The notes under the pieces were generated by a model. The model was not told the DNA's origin. It did not search any database and saw only the letters and a list, made by a program, of their open reading frames with translations. A stretch of 64,000 bases of DNA from Metabacillus litoralis (GTDB taxonomy: Bacteria; Bacillota; Bacilli; Bacillales; Bacillaceae): positions 124,001 to 188,000 of the forward strand of contig NZ_VOQF01000004.1 of NCBI RefSeq assembly GCF_007994985.1. The letters are read 5' to 3'. The translations under genes were made by a program, and so were the position numbers. Numbering within the stretch: position 1 is the stretch's first letter; every line of letters starts with the position of its first letter. This document shows, in pieces, positions 45,148 to 53,865 of the stretch.

Positions 45148-46287
45148 ATGAATAAAAAGGGTGTTTCGAGAAGATATGATTTAGACTGGTTAAAAGTCAT
45201 AGCTACTCTGTTTGTTTTTTTGTACCATTGCTCAATGTATTTCAATCCCTTTACTTGGCATGTCAAAAATAATCAACTTGATAACGGCATTATTTTAACT
45301 ATTTCTTTATTAATTGGAATTTGGATTATGCCGCTTTTCTTTGTATTGTCAGGAATTAGTACATCGTATTCCTTGAGTAAAAGAAATGCTAAATCATATT
45401 TACTTGAACGATTTATTCGATTAGGTATACCCTTACTTTTTGGGATATTTATTCTTTCACCACCACAAGTATATATTGAGCGGCTAGATCACAGTCAATT
45501 TTCAGGCTCATTTTTAGCATTTATTCCACATTATTTTAACGGATTTTATTTAGAAATTGGAGGTAGTGGGAATTTCGCTTTCGTTGGATTACATCTATGG
45601 TATCTTTTGGCCCTATTAATCTTCTCTATTATAACAATGCCTTTATTACTTAAATTTCAACCTATAAAGCAAGTATCATTTTACCAGTTTATATTTATTC
45701 CTATAGCCTTTACCCTTGTTTCTATATTTAGTATGACTGTAAATCTTGGGGGCTGGGATTTATTAGTTTACCTGATTTTATTTTTAGTAGGGTACTTCTT
45801 TTTTTCTAGCAATTCTATTTTACGCTTGATTCAGCAAAAATTTAGCTATCTGTTAATTATAAAGATCATTTCATTATCAACTTATATCTTTTGGTTTCAT
45901 TTAGGCGTTCCAGAGAAATCGAATAATAGTTATTTTATTTTTGTGTTTTTATCCGTGATTAGCAGTTGGAACCTTATTCTTATTTTTTATTATCTGACTT
46001 TTAAGTATTTATCTTTCACCAATACTACCCTTAAATATTGTAGTGAAGCAGCTATGCCGTTTTATGTTCTCCATCAACCTATCATTGTGTTGATTGGGTT
46101 TGTGATTAAAGATTTTCAATGGCCAATTTTAATAAAGTTTCCTGTTCTTATATTTGTTTCATTTATTTTAATAGGAACTATTTATCATTTTGTTATACGT
46201 CATTTTAACGTGTTAAGAATACTATTTGGAATGAAAGGGAAAGGAAATCCGAATAAAACTGTAAAAAGAAACAGTATTTTAGCATAA
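45148..46287 (+). CDS. acyltransferase-3 family membrane protein (OpgC-like)
   Basis: The 379-residue protein has about ten membrane helices and the acyltransferase-3 pattern: YDLDWLKVIATLFVFLYHCS (about 10-29) with the catalytic-type His, then PLFFVLSGISTSYSL and YLLERFIRLGIPLLFGI with conserved Arg residues. Family members transfer acyl or succinyl groups to sugars or lipids at the membrane; the nearest theme is OpgC/MdoC-type glucan modification. AAGGAGA precedes the ATG. No partner sugar genes are adjacent, so the acceptor is unknown. Confidence 0.88.
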   Translation: MNKKGVSRRYDLDWLKVIATLFVFLYHCSMYFNPFTWHVKNNQLDNGIILTISLLIGIWIMPLFFVLSGISTSYSLSKRNAKSYLLERFIRLGIPLLFGIFILSPPQVYIERLDHSQFSGSFLAFIPHYFNGFYLEIGGSGNFAFVGLHLWYLLALLIFSIITMPLLLKFQPIKQVSFYQFIFIPIAFTLVSIFSMTVNLGGWDLLVYLILFLVGYFFFSSNSILRLIQQKFSYLLIIKIISLSTYIFWFHLGVPEKSNNSYFIFVFLSVISSWNLILIFYYLTFKYLSFTNTTLKYCSEAAMPFYVLHQPIIVLIGFVIKDFQWPILIKFPVLIFVSFILIGTIYHFVIRHFNVLRILFGMKGKGNPNKTVKRNSILA

Positions 46288-46372
46288 ATAGGTTAAGGTT
46301 AGGTTTGCAGATTTAATATACTGCTATACATAATAGCTTCTCTTACACTTGTTAATTGAAGTGAGTTAAATA

Positions 46373-46426
46373 GCCTCCTAAAAAAAGCGTTTAAAAGCAC
46401 TACTTACGCTTTTTTCACGAGGAGGC
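46373..46426 (+). terminator. terminator after the acyltransferase gene
   Basis: An outer 7-bp stem (46373-46379 with 46420-46426) encloses an inner 10-bp stem (46381-46390 with 46406-46415). The other bases of the 314-base gap (46288-46601) hold only a repeat fragment at 46513-46538. Confidence 0.6.
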
Positions 46427-46512
46427 TTCCTTGTTCTATAAAAATTGCTTTCAACAGAATTAAACTAAACCAGTCACTTAAATACTCCTATAACAGTTAA
46501 TGCAATCTATTA

Positions 46513-46538
46513 GGAACAATCTTTCAGAAAAGAGCCTT
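46513..46538 (-). repeat. fragment related to the MITE-like element at 61296
   Basis: Read on the minus strand, AAGGCTCTTTTCTGAAAGATTGTTCC matches the left end of the 61296-61461 element at 24 of 26 bases. No matching right end is seen, so it is a relic or a solo end. Confidence 0.5.
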
Positions 46539-46601
46539 ACTTTATAGCAGAAATTCTGTTTCTTCCTTTTATGTGATACAATCACCTCTCTTAAAAACTT
46601 A

Positions 46602-46817
46602 TTATCCCCCAAAGAAAAGATCTAAAATATTCGAAGTAGTTGAAGCTTTTTTATTATAAAATTCAGAATAACCACAAGAATTACAATAGACAACGATAAA
46701 TTGGTTGTTTTGAACATCAAACATCTTTGATAACCCTGTACCTGTCATTGCCACTTCCTTTTTTCCAGCATCATGACTACCACATTTTATACATCCGTTA
46801 ACTTTCATTACCTTCAC
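46602..46817 (-). CDS. small zinc-ribbon protein
   Basis: The 71-residue protein is a single zinc ribbon with two knuckles: CIKCG (Cys 9 and 12) and YCNSCGYSEFY (Cys about 44 and 47). The long strand region between (GTGLSKMFDVQNNQFIVV) is typical of the zinc_ribbon_13/DUF2082 nucleic-acid-binding family. The C-terminal helix ends ILDLFFGG. A ribosome site (GAGGGAG) precedes the ATG. The function is unknown. Confidence 0.85.
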   Translation of the reverse strand: MKVMKVNGCIKCGSHDAGKKEVAMTGTGLSKMFDVQNNQFIVVYCNSCGYSEFYNKKASTTSNILDLFFGG

Positions 46818-47006
46818 TCCCTCAAACTTTACTTATCTATATTACGGATGACTACATCTAAACGTTTCATTATTCTCCATCAGTGTATGTATTTACATTA
46901 CTTCTAAAAGGTATCAAGAAGAAAATTACCACTACATACATTGTTTAATAGTAAAAATAGTAAAAAAACAAAAGGCCGCAAGCGACCTTTTGTTTACTTT
47001 GAGTCT

Positions 47007-47168
47007 TTATCCTAAATAAGCAGCTCCAACGATAATTAAAAGAATGAACAATACAACGATTAACGCGAAGCCTCTACCTCCACCTGCTACTGGTGCAGCA
47101 TATCCAGCACCGTAACCTGTGCCACAGCCGTAACCACCATAACCGTATCCACCAAATCCGTAACCCAT
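47007..47168 (-). CDS. YjcZ-family small spore protein
   Basis: The 53-residue peptide has a Gly/Tyr-rich head ([20 protein letters not shown]) and a C-terminal hydrophobic helix ([20 protein letters not shown]), the hallmark of YjcZ/YqcZ-type sporulation peptides. The true start is the ATG at 47168, with GGAGGAG before it; the long frame upstream belongs to the neighbouring gene region in another frame. It is the second of a tandem pair. Confidence 0.85.
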   Translation of the reverse strand: MGYGFGGYGYGGYGCGTGYGAGYAAPVAGGGRGFALIVVLFILLIIVGAAYLG

Positions 47169-47209
47169 TATAACTCCTCCTTTATTTTTAATAAAAACCT
47201 TTACTTTTT

Positions 47210-47308
47210 TTAGTAACCAACGAAAGCCGAACCTACAATAATTAGTAGGATGAATAAAACAACGATTAACGCAAATCCACCGCCATATCCCGGAGTTGCA
47301 CCGCTCAT
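47210..47308 (-). CDS. YjcZ-family small spore protein (32 residues)
   Basis: This 32-residue ORF ([20 protein letters not shown] and on) shares the hydrophobic [15 protein letters not shown] helix with the peptide encoded immediately downstream (47007-47168), so the two arose by duplication. GGGAGGTG lies 7 bases before the ATG. It is too short for many gene callers. Small peptides of this family are found in spores; no mechanism is known. Confidence 0.85.
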   Translation of the reverse strand: MSGATPGYGGGFALIVVLFILLIIVGSAFVGY

Positions 47309-47547
47309 CAACAACACCTCCCTTTCGTTGTAATACTACAATATGAAACTGGGGACTTGTCTGTAAGGGCATTCGCACAGTTATCAAAAAAAACTTTAAA
47401 ATTCGTCGTGACAGGCACCCCCCGAGTTTTGTCGATACTCGCATAACCTGTTTGCAAAATTGTAAGATTTGGTTTTGTTATAATGGGAGAATAAAATGTT
47501 ACAATGACAATAAAGAAAGGTAAGACTACAAAGGATCAGGTGATATA

Positions 47548-48153
47548 ATGAAGAAGTTTGTATTTTTTTTAATTTGTCTTTTATGCATGATACCAACAAT
47601 ATCTATTGCCCATACAAAGATTACGAATTCTACACCTAGCGACGGTGCAGTGGTTACAAGTGATTTATCTGAGTTATCAGTTGAATTTGCTGAAGAAATC
47701 GAAAACCAAAGTACATTGTTATTAACTAATGAAAATGGAGAAGAAATACCTCTTGATTCCATTACCGTAAATGATAATATCGTGACTGGAAATTTGAGCA
47801 CACCTTTAGAGAATGGAAATTACACAATAACATGGAAAATAGCTGCAAAGGATGGTCATGCGATTAGCGGGGAAATACCATTTACTGTTGAAGCTATTAC
47901 AAAAGAAGACTTAGATGAAGAAAATCCAAAAGAAACTGAAAATGTACAAACTGAGCAAGAAAATAAAGATGACAGCTCTAATTCGGCAAGCTCTATCACT
48001 GAAGAATTAAGTGAAGACTCAGAGTTAACTGAAGCAAATGAAACTGAAAATGTTCAAGAAAATAAGGCTTCATTACTACCAACAATTTCAGTTATTGTTT
48101 TAGTTGTATTATTAGGTGCTGGAATTTTAATTTTAATGCGTAAAAAGAGGTAA
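47548..48153 (+). CDS. CopC-domain secreted copper-binding protein
   Basis: The 201-residue protein has a signal peptide (about 1-21, ending SIA), a CopC beta-sandwich (about 22-120), an acidic Glu/Asn/Ser-rich linker and a C-terminal membrane anchor with tail RKKR. The copper-site residues are visible: the mature N-terminal His in AHTKITNSTPSDGAVV and GHAISGEIPF, with the DGH-type His. B. subtilis fuses this domain to CopD in YcnJ; here CopC and CopD are separate but adjacent (2-base gap). An extended -10 (TGTTATAAT, near 47476-47484) lies upstream. Confidence 0.88.
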   Translation: MKKFVFFLICLLCMIPTISIAHTKITNSTPSDGAVVTSDLSELSVEFAEEIENQSTLLLTNENGEEIPLDSITVNDNIVTGNLSTPLENGNYTITWKIAAKDGHAISGEIPFTVEAITKEDLDEENPKETENVQTEQENKDDSSNSASSITEELSEDSELTEANETENVQENKASLLPTISVIVLVVLLGAGILILMRKKR

Positions 48154-48155
48154 TT

Positions 48156-49238
48156 ATGCAGCAAATCATTCCAATAACACAATATGTATCATATATGCTT
48201 TTTTCTTATTTAGTTGGATATATTGTTTTACAATATGTTCCTGAATCAATGAAACCAAGCATTAAAATCTCAAAAGCCAGTCTTTTACTAGCAGTTTTAG
48301 GAATTATCATATTAACATTTTTACCAGTCGTTGAAGTTATTTTATTTTTTTCAACTGAAGGACTTTTTAGCTTAACAGCGTATTCAATCTTAACTGAGTT
48401 TCAGGTAGGCATCGCTTGGTTATACGGAAGCTTTTTTGCTGTATTATTATGGATGACCATATATGTTTCAGGCTCGAAATATTTACAATCTATATTTTTG
48501 CTCTTGATGATTTTATCTGTTGGTTATTCAAGTCACGCTTCAACACTAAACTTATGGTCTGGTCTATTTTCACACTCCCTTCATTTTCTTGTTGTTACGA
48601 TGTGGGTTGGCGTTCTAATACATGTTAGTTGGATCGCAAAGGGCAATGAAAATTGGTCTAATTTCTTAAAATGGTTTACTCCCTTTACAATTGGATTATT
48701 TTTAATTACAACAATCTCCGGAATATTTTTAATGCTTTTTGTTGTTCAGCCAGGAGATTATTTTAATTCCTGGGTTCTGCCTTATGGACAAATGATTTTA
48801 TTAAAACATATAAGTATTATTCCAATCTTAGCTTTTGCGTTAATCAATGGTTTTCTTGCTAAAAAAGCAGGACAGGATCCCCATTTCAACCCTATTAAAT
48901 GGGTACAAGCAGAAACTCTAATACTAATGCTCGTCTTTTTTATTACTGGTGTTCTAGGAACTTTACCACCTCCTCATCAAGTGAATGCGACTGTCATTCA
49001 GGAAGGACCAGCTTTTTGGTTGGAAAGTATTCTCAATTACGAAATCGTTGCTCCACTAACTGTTCAGTTTTCACCAGCCTTTGAAGGAATTTCATTACTT
49101 TTCATCGCCTTTATTTTTTTAGGTATGATTATTCTAAGCTTTTATAAAAGACTTTCACCATTCATAGCATTAGGTTTTGCTTTAACATTTATTGTGGCAA
49201 CATATTTAGGTCTTATGTTTTCGATTTTAATTAAGTAA
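48156..49238 (+). CDS. CopD-family copper import membrane protein
   Basis: The 360-residue protein has about nine membrane helices and belongs to the CopD/YcnJ permease group. Signature segments are the SLHFLVVTMWVGVLIHVSWI stretch (about 147-166), with the His and Trp typical of CopD, and the ILLKHISIIPILAFALINGF helix (about 213-232). Together with the upstream CopC protein it would bring copper across the membrane. It starts 2 bases after copC, so they form one operon, closed by a long terminator hairpin. Confidence 0.88.
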   Translation: MQQIIPITQYVSYMLFSYLVGYIVLQYVPESMKPSIKISKASLLLAVLGIIILTFLPVVEVILFFSTEGLFSLTAYSILTEFQVGIAWLYGSFFAVLLWMTIYVSGSKYLQSIFLLLMILSVGYSSHASTLNLWSGLFSHSLHFLVVTMWVGVLIHVSWIAKGNENWSNFLKWFTPFTIGLFLITTISGIFLMLFVVQPGDYFNSWVLPYGQMILLKHISIIPILAFALINGFLAKKAGQDPHFNPIKWVQAETLILMLVFFITGVLGTLPPPHQVNATVIQEGPAFWLESILNYEIVAPLTVQFSPAFEGISLLFIAFIFLGMIILSFYKRLSPFIALGFALTFIVATYLGLMFSILIK

Positions 49239-49287
49239 GACACAAGGGAATTTTGTTGTAGATTTCCTTTCTAGGTTTTTTCCGAGA

Positions 49288-49345
49288 AAAAAGGATGAAT
49301 CAATTTATCAGGGATACTTCCCCTAAAAATTGATTCATCCTTTTT
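49288..49345 (+). terminator. terminator of copC-copD
   Basis: A long, nearly perfect stem (about 49288-49306 with 49327-49345) ends in a T-run. It could also act for reverse-strand transcripts. Confidence 0.85.
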
Positions 49346-49502
49346 ATTATAGGCAGTGTGTTGCTTATAACAACTCTAAGAGTACAGCACAGTTATAGCC
49401 TCGTGATATCTTTTCTTCTAAAATCATGTCACTTTATGCTATAAATCAATGTTTACACCACTTAGTCTGGTATAATACAAAAACCTTTCAAAAAAACAGG
49501 TA

Positions 49503-50807
49503 TTAACCTACTATTTTCTTTTGCTCTGACCTGGCAACAGTTATTCCAGTTGATTCTTCAAAATTATAAAGGCTAGTTGGTAAATCTGTAAATCGTTCTA
49601 GTTCATTATAAGCAGGTATTCCATGATATGACATATCAAGACCTTCTTCTTCCTCTTCTTCTGTTGCTCTTAAACCAACAGTGATATCAGCTATTTTTGC
49701 AATAGCTACGCCTCCGACTAACCCCCAAACTGCAACTACTAATGCTCCAAGCACCTGTATTCCAAGAAGAGAAAAAGATCCAGTTGTAAATAAACCCTCT
49801 GTTGAATCAAATAATCCTACTGCAACCGTTCCAAAAATCCCATTAAATCCATGAACAGCAACTGCTCCTACAGGATCATCAATTTTCATATTATCTATTA
49901 ACAAAGTTGCATAGATAACAATAATTCCACTTATAGCGCCAATTATGATGGCACTCCATTGATCAACAAATGCACAGCCAGCTGTAATAGCTACTAAACC
50001 TGAAAGTACTCCATTAATCGTCATACTTGGATCTGCTTTTCCAAACTTATTCATTGTTAAAAGTAGTGTCACAGTTCCTCCACTAGCACCAGCAAGCATC
50101 GTATTGATTGCGATTGAAGCTAAAGATGCGTCAGAAGCATCTAATGTACTACCACTATTAAAAGCGAACCAACCAAACCACAAAATAAAAGCTCCACTCG
50201 ATGCTAATGGTATATTACTAGGTGCAAACACATTCACACTGCCATCATTGTTAAATCTACCTTTTCTAGCACCTAGTAATTTTGCTATAGCTAATGCGGC
50301 AAATCCTCCAACAGCATGAATAGCTGCTGATCCTGCAAAATCCTTCATTCCTAATTGCGCCAACCATCCGTCACTATTCCAAATCCAATGACCTGATATT
50401 GGATAAATAAGTAATGTGATAAGTGCTGCCGCAATAATATAAGCTTTAAAATTCATTCGTTCTGCAACTGCTCCAGAAACAATTGATACACAGGCAATAG
50501 CAAAACCCATTTGAAATAACACAAATGCTTCACTTGGCAATTCAAGTCCAAGATTAATTTTTTCAGGACTTCCAAAGAGGCTTGTACCGATTAAGCCGAA
50601 TGCATCTTCTCCAAACATAATCCCAAAGCCTATTAACCAAAATGCTAACGCTCCGATTGTTAAATCCACAAAAATCTTCATCGTAACATTTACAGCATTT
50701 TTCGTTCGAACGAGACCAGCCTCTAACAAACTGAAGCCTCCCTCCATGAATAATACCATCGCAGCTGCTATAACAATCCAAACGGTATTTAAATGAATAA
50801 GTTCCAT
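49503..50807 (-). CDS. amtB: ammonium transporter AmtB (NrgA)
   Basis: The 434-residue channel has eleven predicted membrane helices and typical Amt motifs: FMEGGFSLLEAGLVRTKNAV (about 21-40), FAGSAAIHAVGGFAALAIA with the pore His (about 155-173), and GAVAVHGFNGIFGTVAVGLF (about 311-330) with the twin-His partner. The cytoplasmic tail (about 390-434) is where GlnK docks. The gene follows glnK after 2 bases. This order, glnK then amtB, is the reverse of nrgA-nrgB in B. subtilis. Confidence 0.96.
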   Translation of the reverse strand: MELIHLNTVWIVIAAAMVLFMEGGFSLLEAGLVRTKNAVNVTMKIFVDLTIGALAFWLIGFGIMFGEDAFGLIGTSLFGSPEKINLGLELPSEAFVLFQMGFAIACVSIVSGAVAERMNFKAYIIAAALITLLIYPISGHWIWNSDGWLAQLGMKDFAGSAAIHAVGGFAALAIAKLLGARKGRFNNDGSVNVFAPSNIPLASSGAFILWFGWFAFNSGSTLDASDASLASIAINTMLAGASGGTVTLLLTMNKFGKADPSMTINGVLSGLVAITAGCAFVDQWSAIIIGAISGIIVIYATLLIDNMKIDDPVGAVAVHGFNGIFGTVAVGLFDSTEGLFTTGSFSLLGIQVLGALVVAVWGLVGGVAIAKIADITVGLRATEEEEEEGLDMSYHGIPAYNELERFTDLPTSLYNFEESTGITVARSEQKKIVG

Positions 50808-50809
50808 CT

Positions 50810-51172
50810 TTAGAAGCCTCCCTTCGTTGTTAGATCGTCAATCGTTATATCCGGCTCACCTGTTCGAATATTATATGCTTCAAGAATAGGGTAAACATAG
50901 ATTTTCCCGTCTCCATCTTCGCCTGTTTGTGCTGAATCAATAATTGTCTTAATTGTTAACTCAATCATGTGATCTGATAAAACAATTTCTAATTTTATTT
51001 TTGGATGTAGCGTTACATTGTAGTTTTTCCCTCTATATACACCTTTTGTATCCTTTTGCTTACCTCTTCCTACTACTTGTGAAACAGTAAAGCCTGTAAT
51101 CCCTATACTCTTTAACCCCTTTATCGTTTCAGTAATTTTTTGAGGTCTTATAATCGCTTCTATTTTCTTCAC
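50810..51172 (-). CDS. glnK: nitrogen regulatory PII protein GlnK (NrgB)
   Basis: GlnK is a trimeric PII signal protein that binds ATP and 2-oxoglutarate and regulates AmtB. The 120-residue product starts KKIEAIIRPQKITETIKGLK and has the T-loop VVGRGKQKDTKGVYRGKNYN (about 35-54) with a tyrosine at the loop tip, then the GEDGDGKIYVYPI ATP-binding segment. I start at GTG 51172, 6 bases after AAAGG, matching the usual M-K-K-I-E-A-I start; another GTG lies 9 bases upstream. Two TnrA/GlnR-type boxes overlap the promoter. Confidence 0.95.
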   Translation of the reverse strand: MKKIEAIIRPQKITETIKGLKSIGITGFTVSQVVGRGKQKDTKGVYRGKNYNVTLHPKIKLEIVLSDHMIELTIKTIIDSAQTGEDGDGKIYVYPILEAYNIRTGEPDITIDDLTTKGGF

Positions 51173-51189
51173 TTTAATCACCTTTTACT

Positions 51190-51206
51190 TGTTAGGTTTT
51201 CTAACA
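51190..51206. promoter_or_regulatory. TnrA/GlnR box, promoter-proximal copy at glnK
   Basis: TGTTAGGTTTTCTAACA matches TGTNANAWWWTMTNACA with one mismatch. It lies just downstream of the predicted start point of glnK-amtB. Confidence 0.7.
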
Positions 51207-51212
51207 TTATTA

Positions 51213-51229
51213 TGTTAAGTATTATAACA
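51213..51229. promoter_or_regulatory. TnrA/GlnR box overlapping the glnK -10
   Basis: TGTTAAGTATTATAACA matches the consensus with one mismatch and contains the glnK -10 element. It is 23 bases from the other box, so the two lie on nearly the same DNA face. Confidence 0.7.
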
Positions 51230-51248
51230 TCATTGAAGAAAGAGTCAA
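51221..51248 (-). promoter_or_regulatory. sigma-A promoter of glnK-amtB
   Basis: On the minus strand TTGACT (51243-51248), a 16-base spacer and a perfect TATAAT (51221-51226) make a strong core promoter upstream of glnK. Confidence 0.75.
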
Positions 51249-51346
51249 TACTTTAACAGATAAAAGTTTTCAGAAAAATAGAATAAATAATCAGGAGACT
51301 CATCAATACAATATTTTTATAAGAAAAGTTCAATAAAACTAAAAAA

Positions 51347-51379
51347 GTGTTCACAGGAATATCGATTCCTTGTGAACAC
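51347..51379 (-). terminator. terminator of proB-proA
   Basis: A 14/15-base near-perfect stem (51347-51360 with 51365-51379) is followed on the minus strand by a T-run, 18 bases past the proA stop. Confidence 0.85.
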
Positions 51380-51396
51380 CTTCTTCTAAAATATAA

Positions 51397-52659
51397 TTAT
51401 CTTATTTGACCATTACCACTCATCAAAAACTTAACAGTTGTTAATGCAGGTAAACCCATTGGACCACGAGCATGTAATTTTTGAGTAGATATACCAATTT
51501 CTGCACCAAATCCTAATGCACCGCCATCAGTAAAGCGCGTAGAAGCATTATGATATAAAGCTGAAGCATCAACTAAGCTCATAAATAATTTTGCAGTATC
51601 TTTATTCTCCGTTACAATAGCTTCAGAATGCTTCGTACCATATGCTTCAATATGATCAATAGCTTCTTCAACATTATTTACTGTTTTAACGGCAAGATCT
51701 AAGCTTAGATATTCATTTGCCCAGTCTTCTTCATTAGCTAAAACCGAGTTCGGGATATACTTCAAAGCAGTTTCGTCACCATGAACAGTAATTCCATGCT
51801 CTTTAAGTGTTTGAATTAATTTTTCACTGTTTTTCTCCAGCCATTCTTTGTGAATGATCGCTGTTTCAAGTGCATTACACACTGCTGGACGGTCCGTTTT
51901 TGCATTGACAAGAATGTTTAATGCTTTTTCAACATCTGCTTCAACATCAATATATAAATGACAATTCCCAACACCTGTTTCAAGAACAGGTACTGTTGCA
52001 TTATTTACAACTGCACTAATAAGTGATCCTCCACCCCTTGGAATTAACACATCAATATGCTCTTTCATAGTAAAAAGCTGTTGTGTAGCTTCACGGTCAG
52101 TGCTTGCAATAAATTGCACCGCATCTTTCGGGATTTTAGTATTACCTAGTGCTTCATGCATAACTTGCACGATCGCTTTGTTTGATGATAAAGCAGATGA
52201 TCCGCCTTTTAATACGATGGCATTTCCTGATTTAAGCGCAAGTCCTGTAGCGTCTACAGTAACATTTGGACGTGCTTCATAAATCATACCAATAACACCT
52301 AGAGGTACTGTTACCTTCTCAACAAGCAAGCCATTTTCAAGCGTCCAATTCGAGATTGTTTTCCCTGTAGGATCCTCTAAAGTAGCAACTTGACGAAGAC
52401 CATCAGCAAAGTCCGTAATTCGTTCTTTAGATAATGAAAGTCGATCCATATAAGCCTCTTCATATCCCTTATCTCGACCAACTTGAAGATCCTTTTCATT
52501 TTCATCTAAAATATATTGGAATTTTTGCTCTAAATGATCTGCTAAAACATGTAGTGCTTCATTTTTCTCTTCTGTTGATAATAAACTAACCTTTTTTGCT
52601 GCTTTTTTTGCTGCTATTGCTTGTGCTTCAACGTTTGTTTGTTCTTTTGTTACAGACAT
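51397..52659 (-). CDS. proA: gamma-glutamyl phosphate reductase ProA
   Basis: The 420-residue enzyme reduces gamma-glutamyl phosphate to glutamate semialdehyde in proline synthesis. The Rossmann-type aldehyde dehydrogenase fold is clear: VPLGVIGMIYEARPNVTVDA (about 112-131), the VLIPRGGGSLI loop, the catalytic Cys in KTDRPAVCNALETAI (about 260), and FTDGGALGFGAEIGISTQK near the C terminus. Length is normal. It follows proB by 14 bases and is the last gene of the proB-proA unit; proC precedes them on the same strand. Confidence 0.97.
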   Translation of the reverse strand: MSVTKEQTNVEAQAIAAKKAAKKVSLLSTEEKNEALHVLADHLEQKFQYILDENEKDLQVGRDKGYEEAYMDRLSLSKERITDFADGLRQVATLEDPTGKTISNWTLENGLLVEKVTVPLGVIGMIYEARPNVTVDATGLALKSGNAIVLKGGSSALSSNKAIVQVMHEALGNTKIPKDAVQFIASTDREATQQLFTMKEHIDVLIPRGGGSLISAVVNNATVPVLETGVGNCHLYIDVEADVEKALNILVNAKTDRPAVCNALETAIIHKEWLEKNSEKLIQTLKEHGITVHGDETALKYIPNSVLANEEDWANEYLSLDLAVKTVNNVEEAIDHIEAYGTKHSEAIVTENKDTAKLFMSLVDASALYHNASTRFTDGGALGFGAEIGISTQKLHARGPMGLPALTTVKFLMSGNGQIR

Positions 52660-52673
52660 GCAATTCCTCCTTT

Positions 52674-53804
52674 TTATACTCCAACAGGTAATGATAATTC
52701 AAGCTCGCAAACAAGATCATCAAAATGTACAACTTCTTGTTTCTTAGCTTCTTCACCCGTTTTATTCCTAATTTCTTCTAATTCTTCATTCGAATAATTG
52801 ACAACTCCAAGACCAATTCTCTCACCTTCATGATCAAGAATACGGATTACTGAACCTTTTTCGAATTGTCCATTTACTTGTTCTATATCTGAAGAGTAAA
52901 TACTATGCTTATGATCTGCAATCGACATCTTCACATGTTGATTGATTACAAGTTCACCTTCAGGACCGGAATGGAAGGCAATCCATTGCTTCTTCTGATT
53001 TAAGTTTACTGTTTCATTAGTTACTTCAAAATAAGTTCCTCTAGCCTCACCATTAACAGCATCACCTAAAATATTTGATACAGTAGCTTTACCTAAGAAT
53101 GTCGATATACCTGAAGCCATTGCAATCTTAACGGCATCAATTTTCGATTTCATTCCACCCGTACCAACATTACTTCCAGATTCTCCAGCTCCCTCTTCTA
53201 TCTCAGGGGTTATTTCATATACCTTTTCAAGCAGCTTTGCTTCATCATTTTTACGAGGATCTGAATCATATAAACCATCTATATCTGATAAAATGATCAA
53301 TTGATCAGCTTCTACTAACCCTGCAACTTTTGCTGATAAAGTATCATTATCACCAAACTTCAATCGATCAACTGTTACTGTGTCATTTTCATTAACAATC
53401 GGAATAATTCCACGCTCTAATAAAACATTTAATGTGTTTCTTACATTGTTATAGCGATATTCGTCAGAAAAGTCACTACGAGTAATTAAGATTTGTGATG
53501 CCACATAGCCATGCGATAAAAAGATTTCTGAATAAGCTTCAATTAATAATCCTTGACCAATCGAAGCTGCAGCTTGCTTTTCTGGTAATGACGTTGGTCG
53601 ATCAATACAACCTAATTTTCGATATCCTGCAGCAACTGCTCCTGAAGATACGAATACAATTTCATGACCTTCATCTTTTAACAATGCTATTTCATCTGCT
53701 AATTTCTCTAGTTTACGTCGACTGATTTCACCGTGTCGACTTGTTAAGGAACTGCTTCCTACTTTTATTACAACCCGTTTTTTCTCATTGTCTAGGGCCG
53801 TCAT
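52674..53804 (-). CDS. proB: glutamate 5-kinase ProB
   Basis: The 376-residue enzyme phosphorylates glutamate, the first step to proline. It has the amino-acid kinase domain (about 1-260: VIKVGSSSLTSRHGEIS, FVSSGAVAAGYRKL, NENDTV, DIDGLYDSDPR, GTGGMKSKIDAVKIA) and a C-terminal PUA domain (about 275-365). The full length with PUA fits feedback-controlled biosynthetic ProB rather than the shorter osmotic-stress type. It lies 61 bases after proC and 14 before proA. No T-box leader is visible. Confidence 0.96.
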   Translation of the reverse strand: MTALDNEKKRVVIKVGSSSLTSRHGEISRRKLEKLADEIALLKDEGHEIVFVSSGAVAAGYRKLGCIDRPTSLPEKQAAASIGQGLLIEAYSEIFLSHGYVASQILITRSDFSDEYRYNNVRNTLNVLLERGIIPIVNENDTVTVDRLKFGDNDTLSAKVAGLVEADQLIILSDIDGLYDSDPRKNDEAKLLEKVYEITPEIEEGAGESGSNVGTGGMKSKIDAVKIAMASGISTFLGKATVSNILGDAVNGEARGTYFEVTNETVNLNQKKQWIAFHSGPEGELVINQHVKMSIADHKHSIYSSDIEQVNGQFEKGSVIRILDHEGERIGLGVVNYSNEELEEIRNKTGEEAKKQEVVHFDDLVCELELSLPVGV

Positions 53805-53865
53805 TCTATCACTCCTGAGTTGTTTTTGTCTCTTTATCGTTAAAAATTCCGTTTAAACTTTTAAA

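Noticed and set aside
47007-47444. 145-residue minus-strand frame
   Set aside because: Only its last 53 codons are a gene (YjcZ-type); the upstream part overlaps the second YjcZ gene in another frame.
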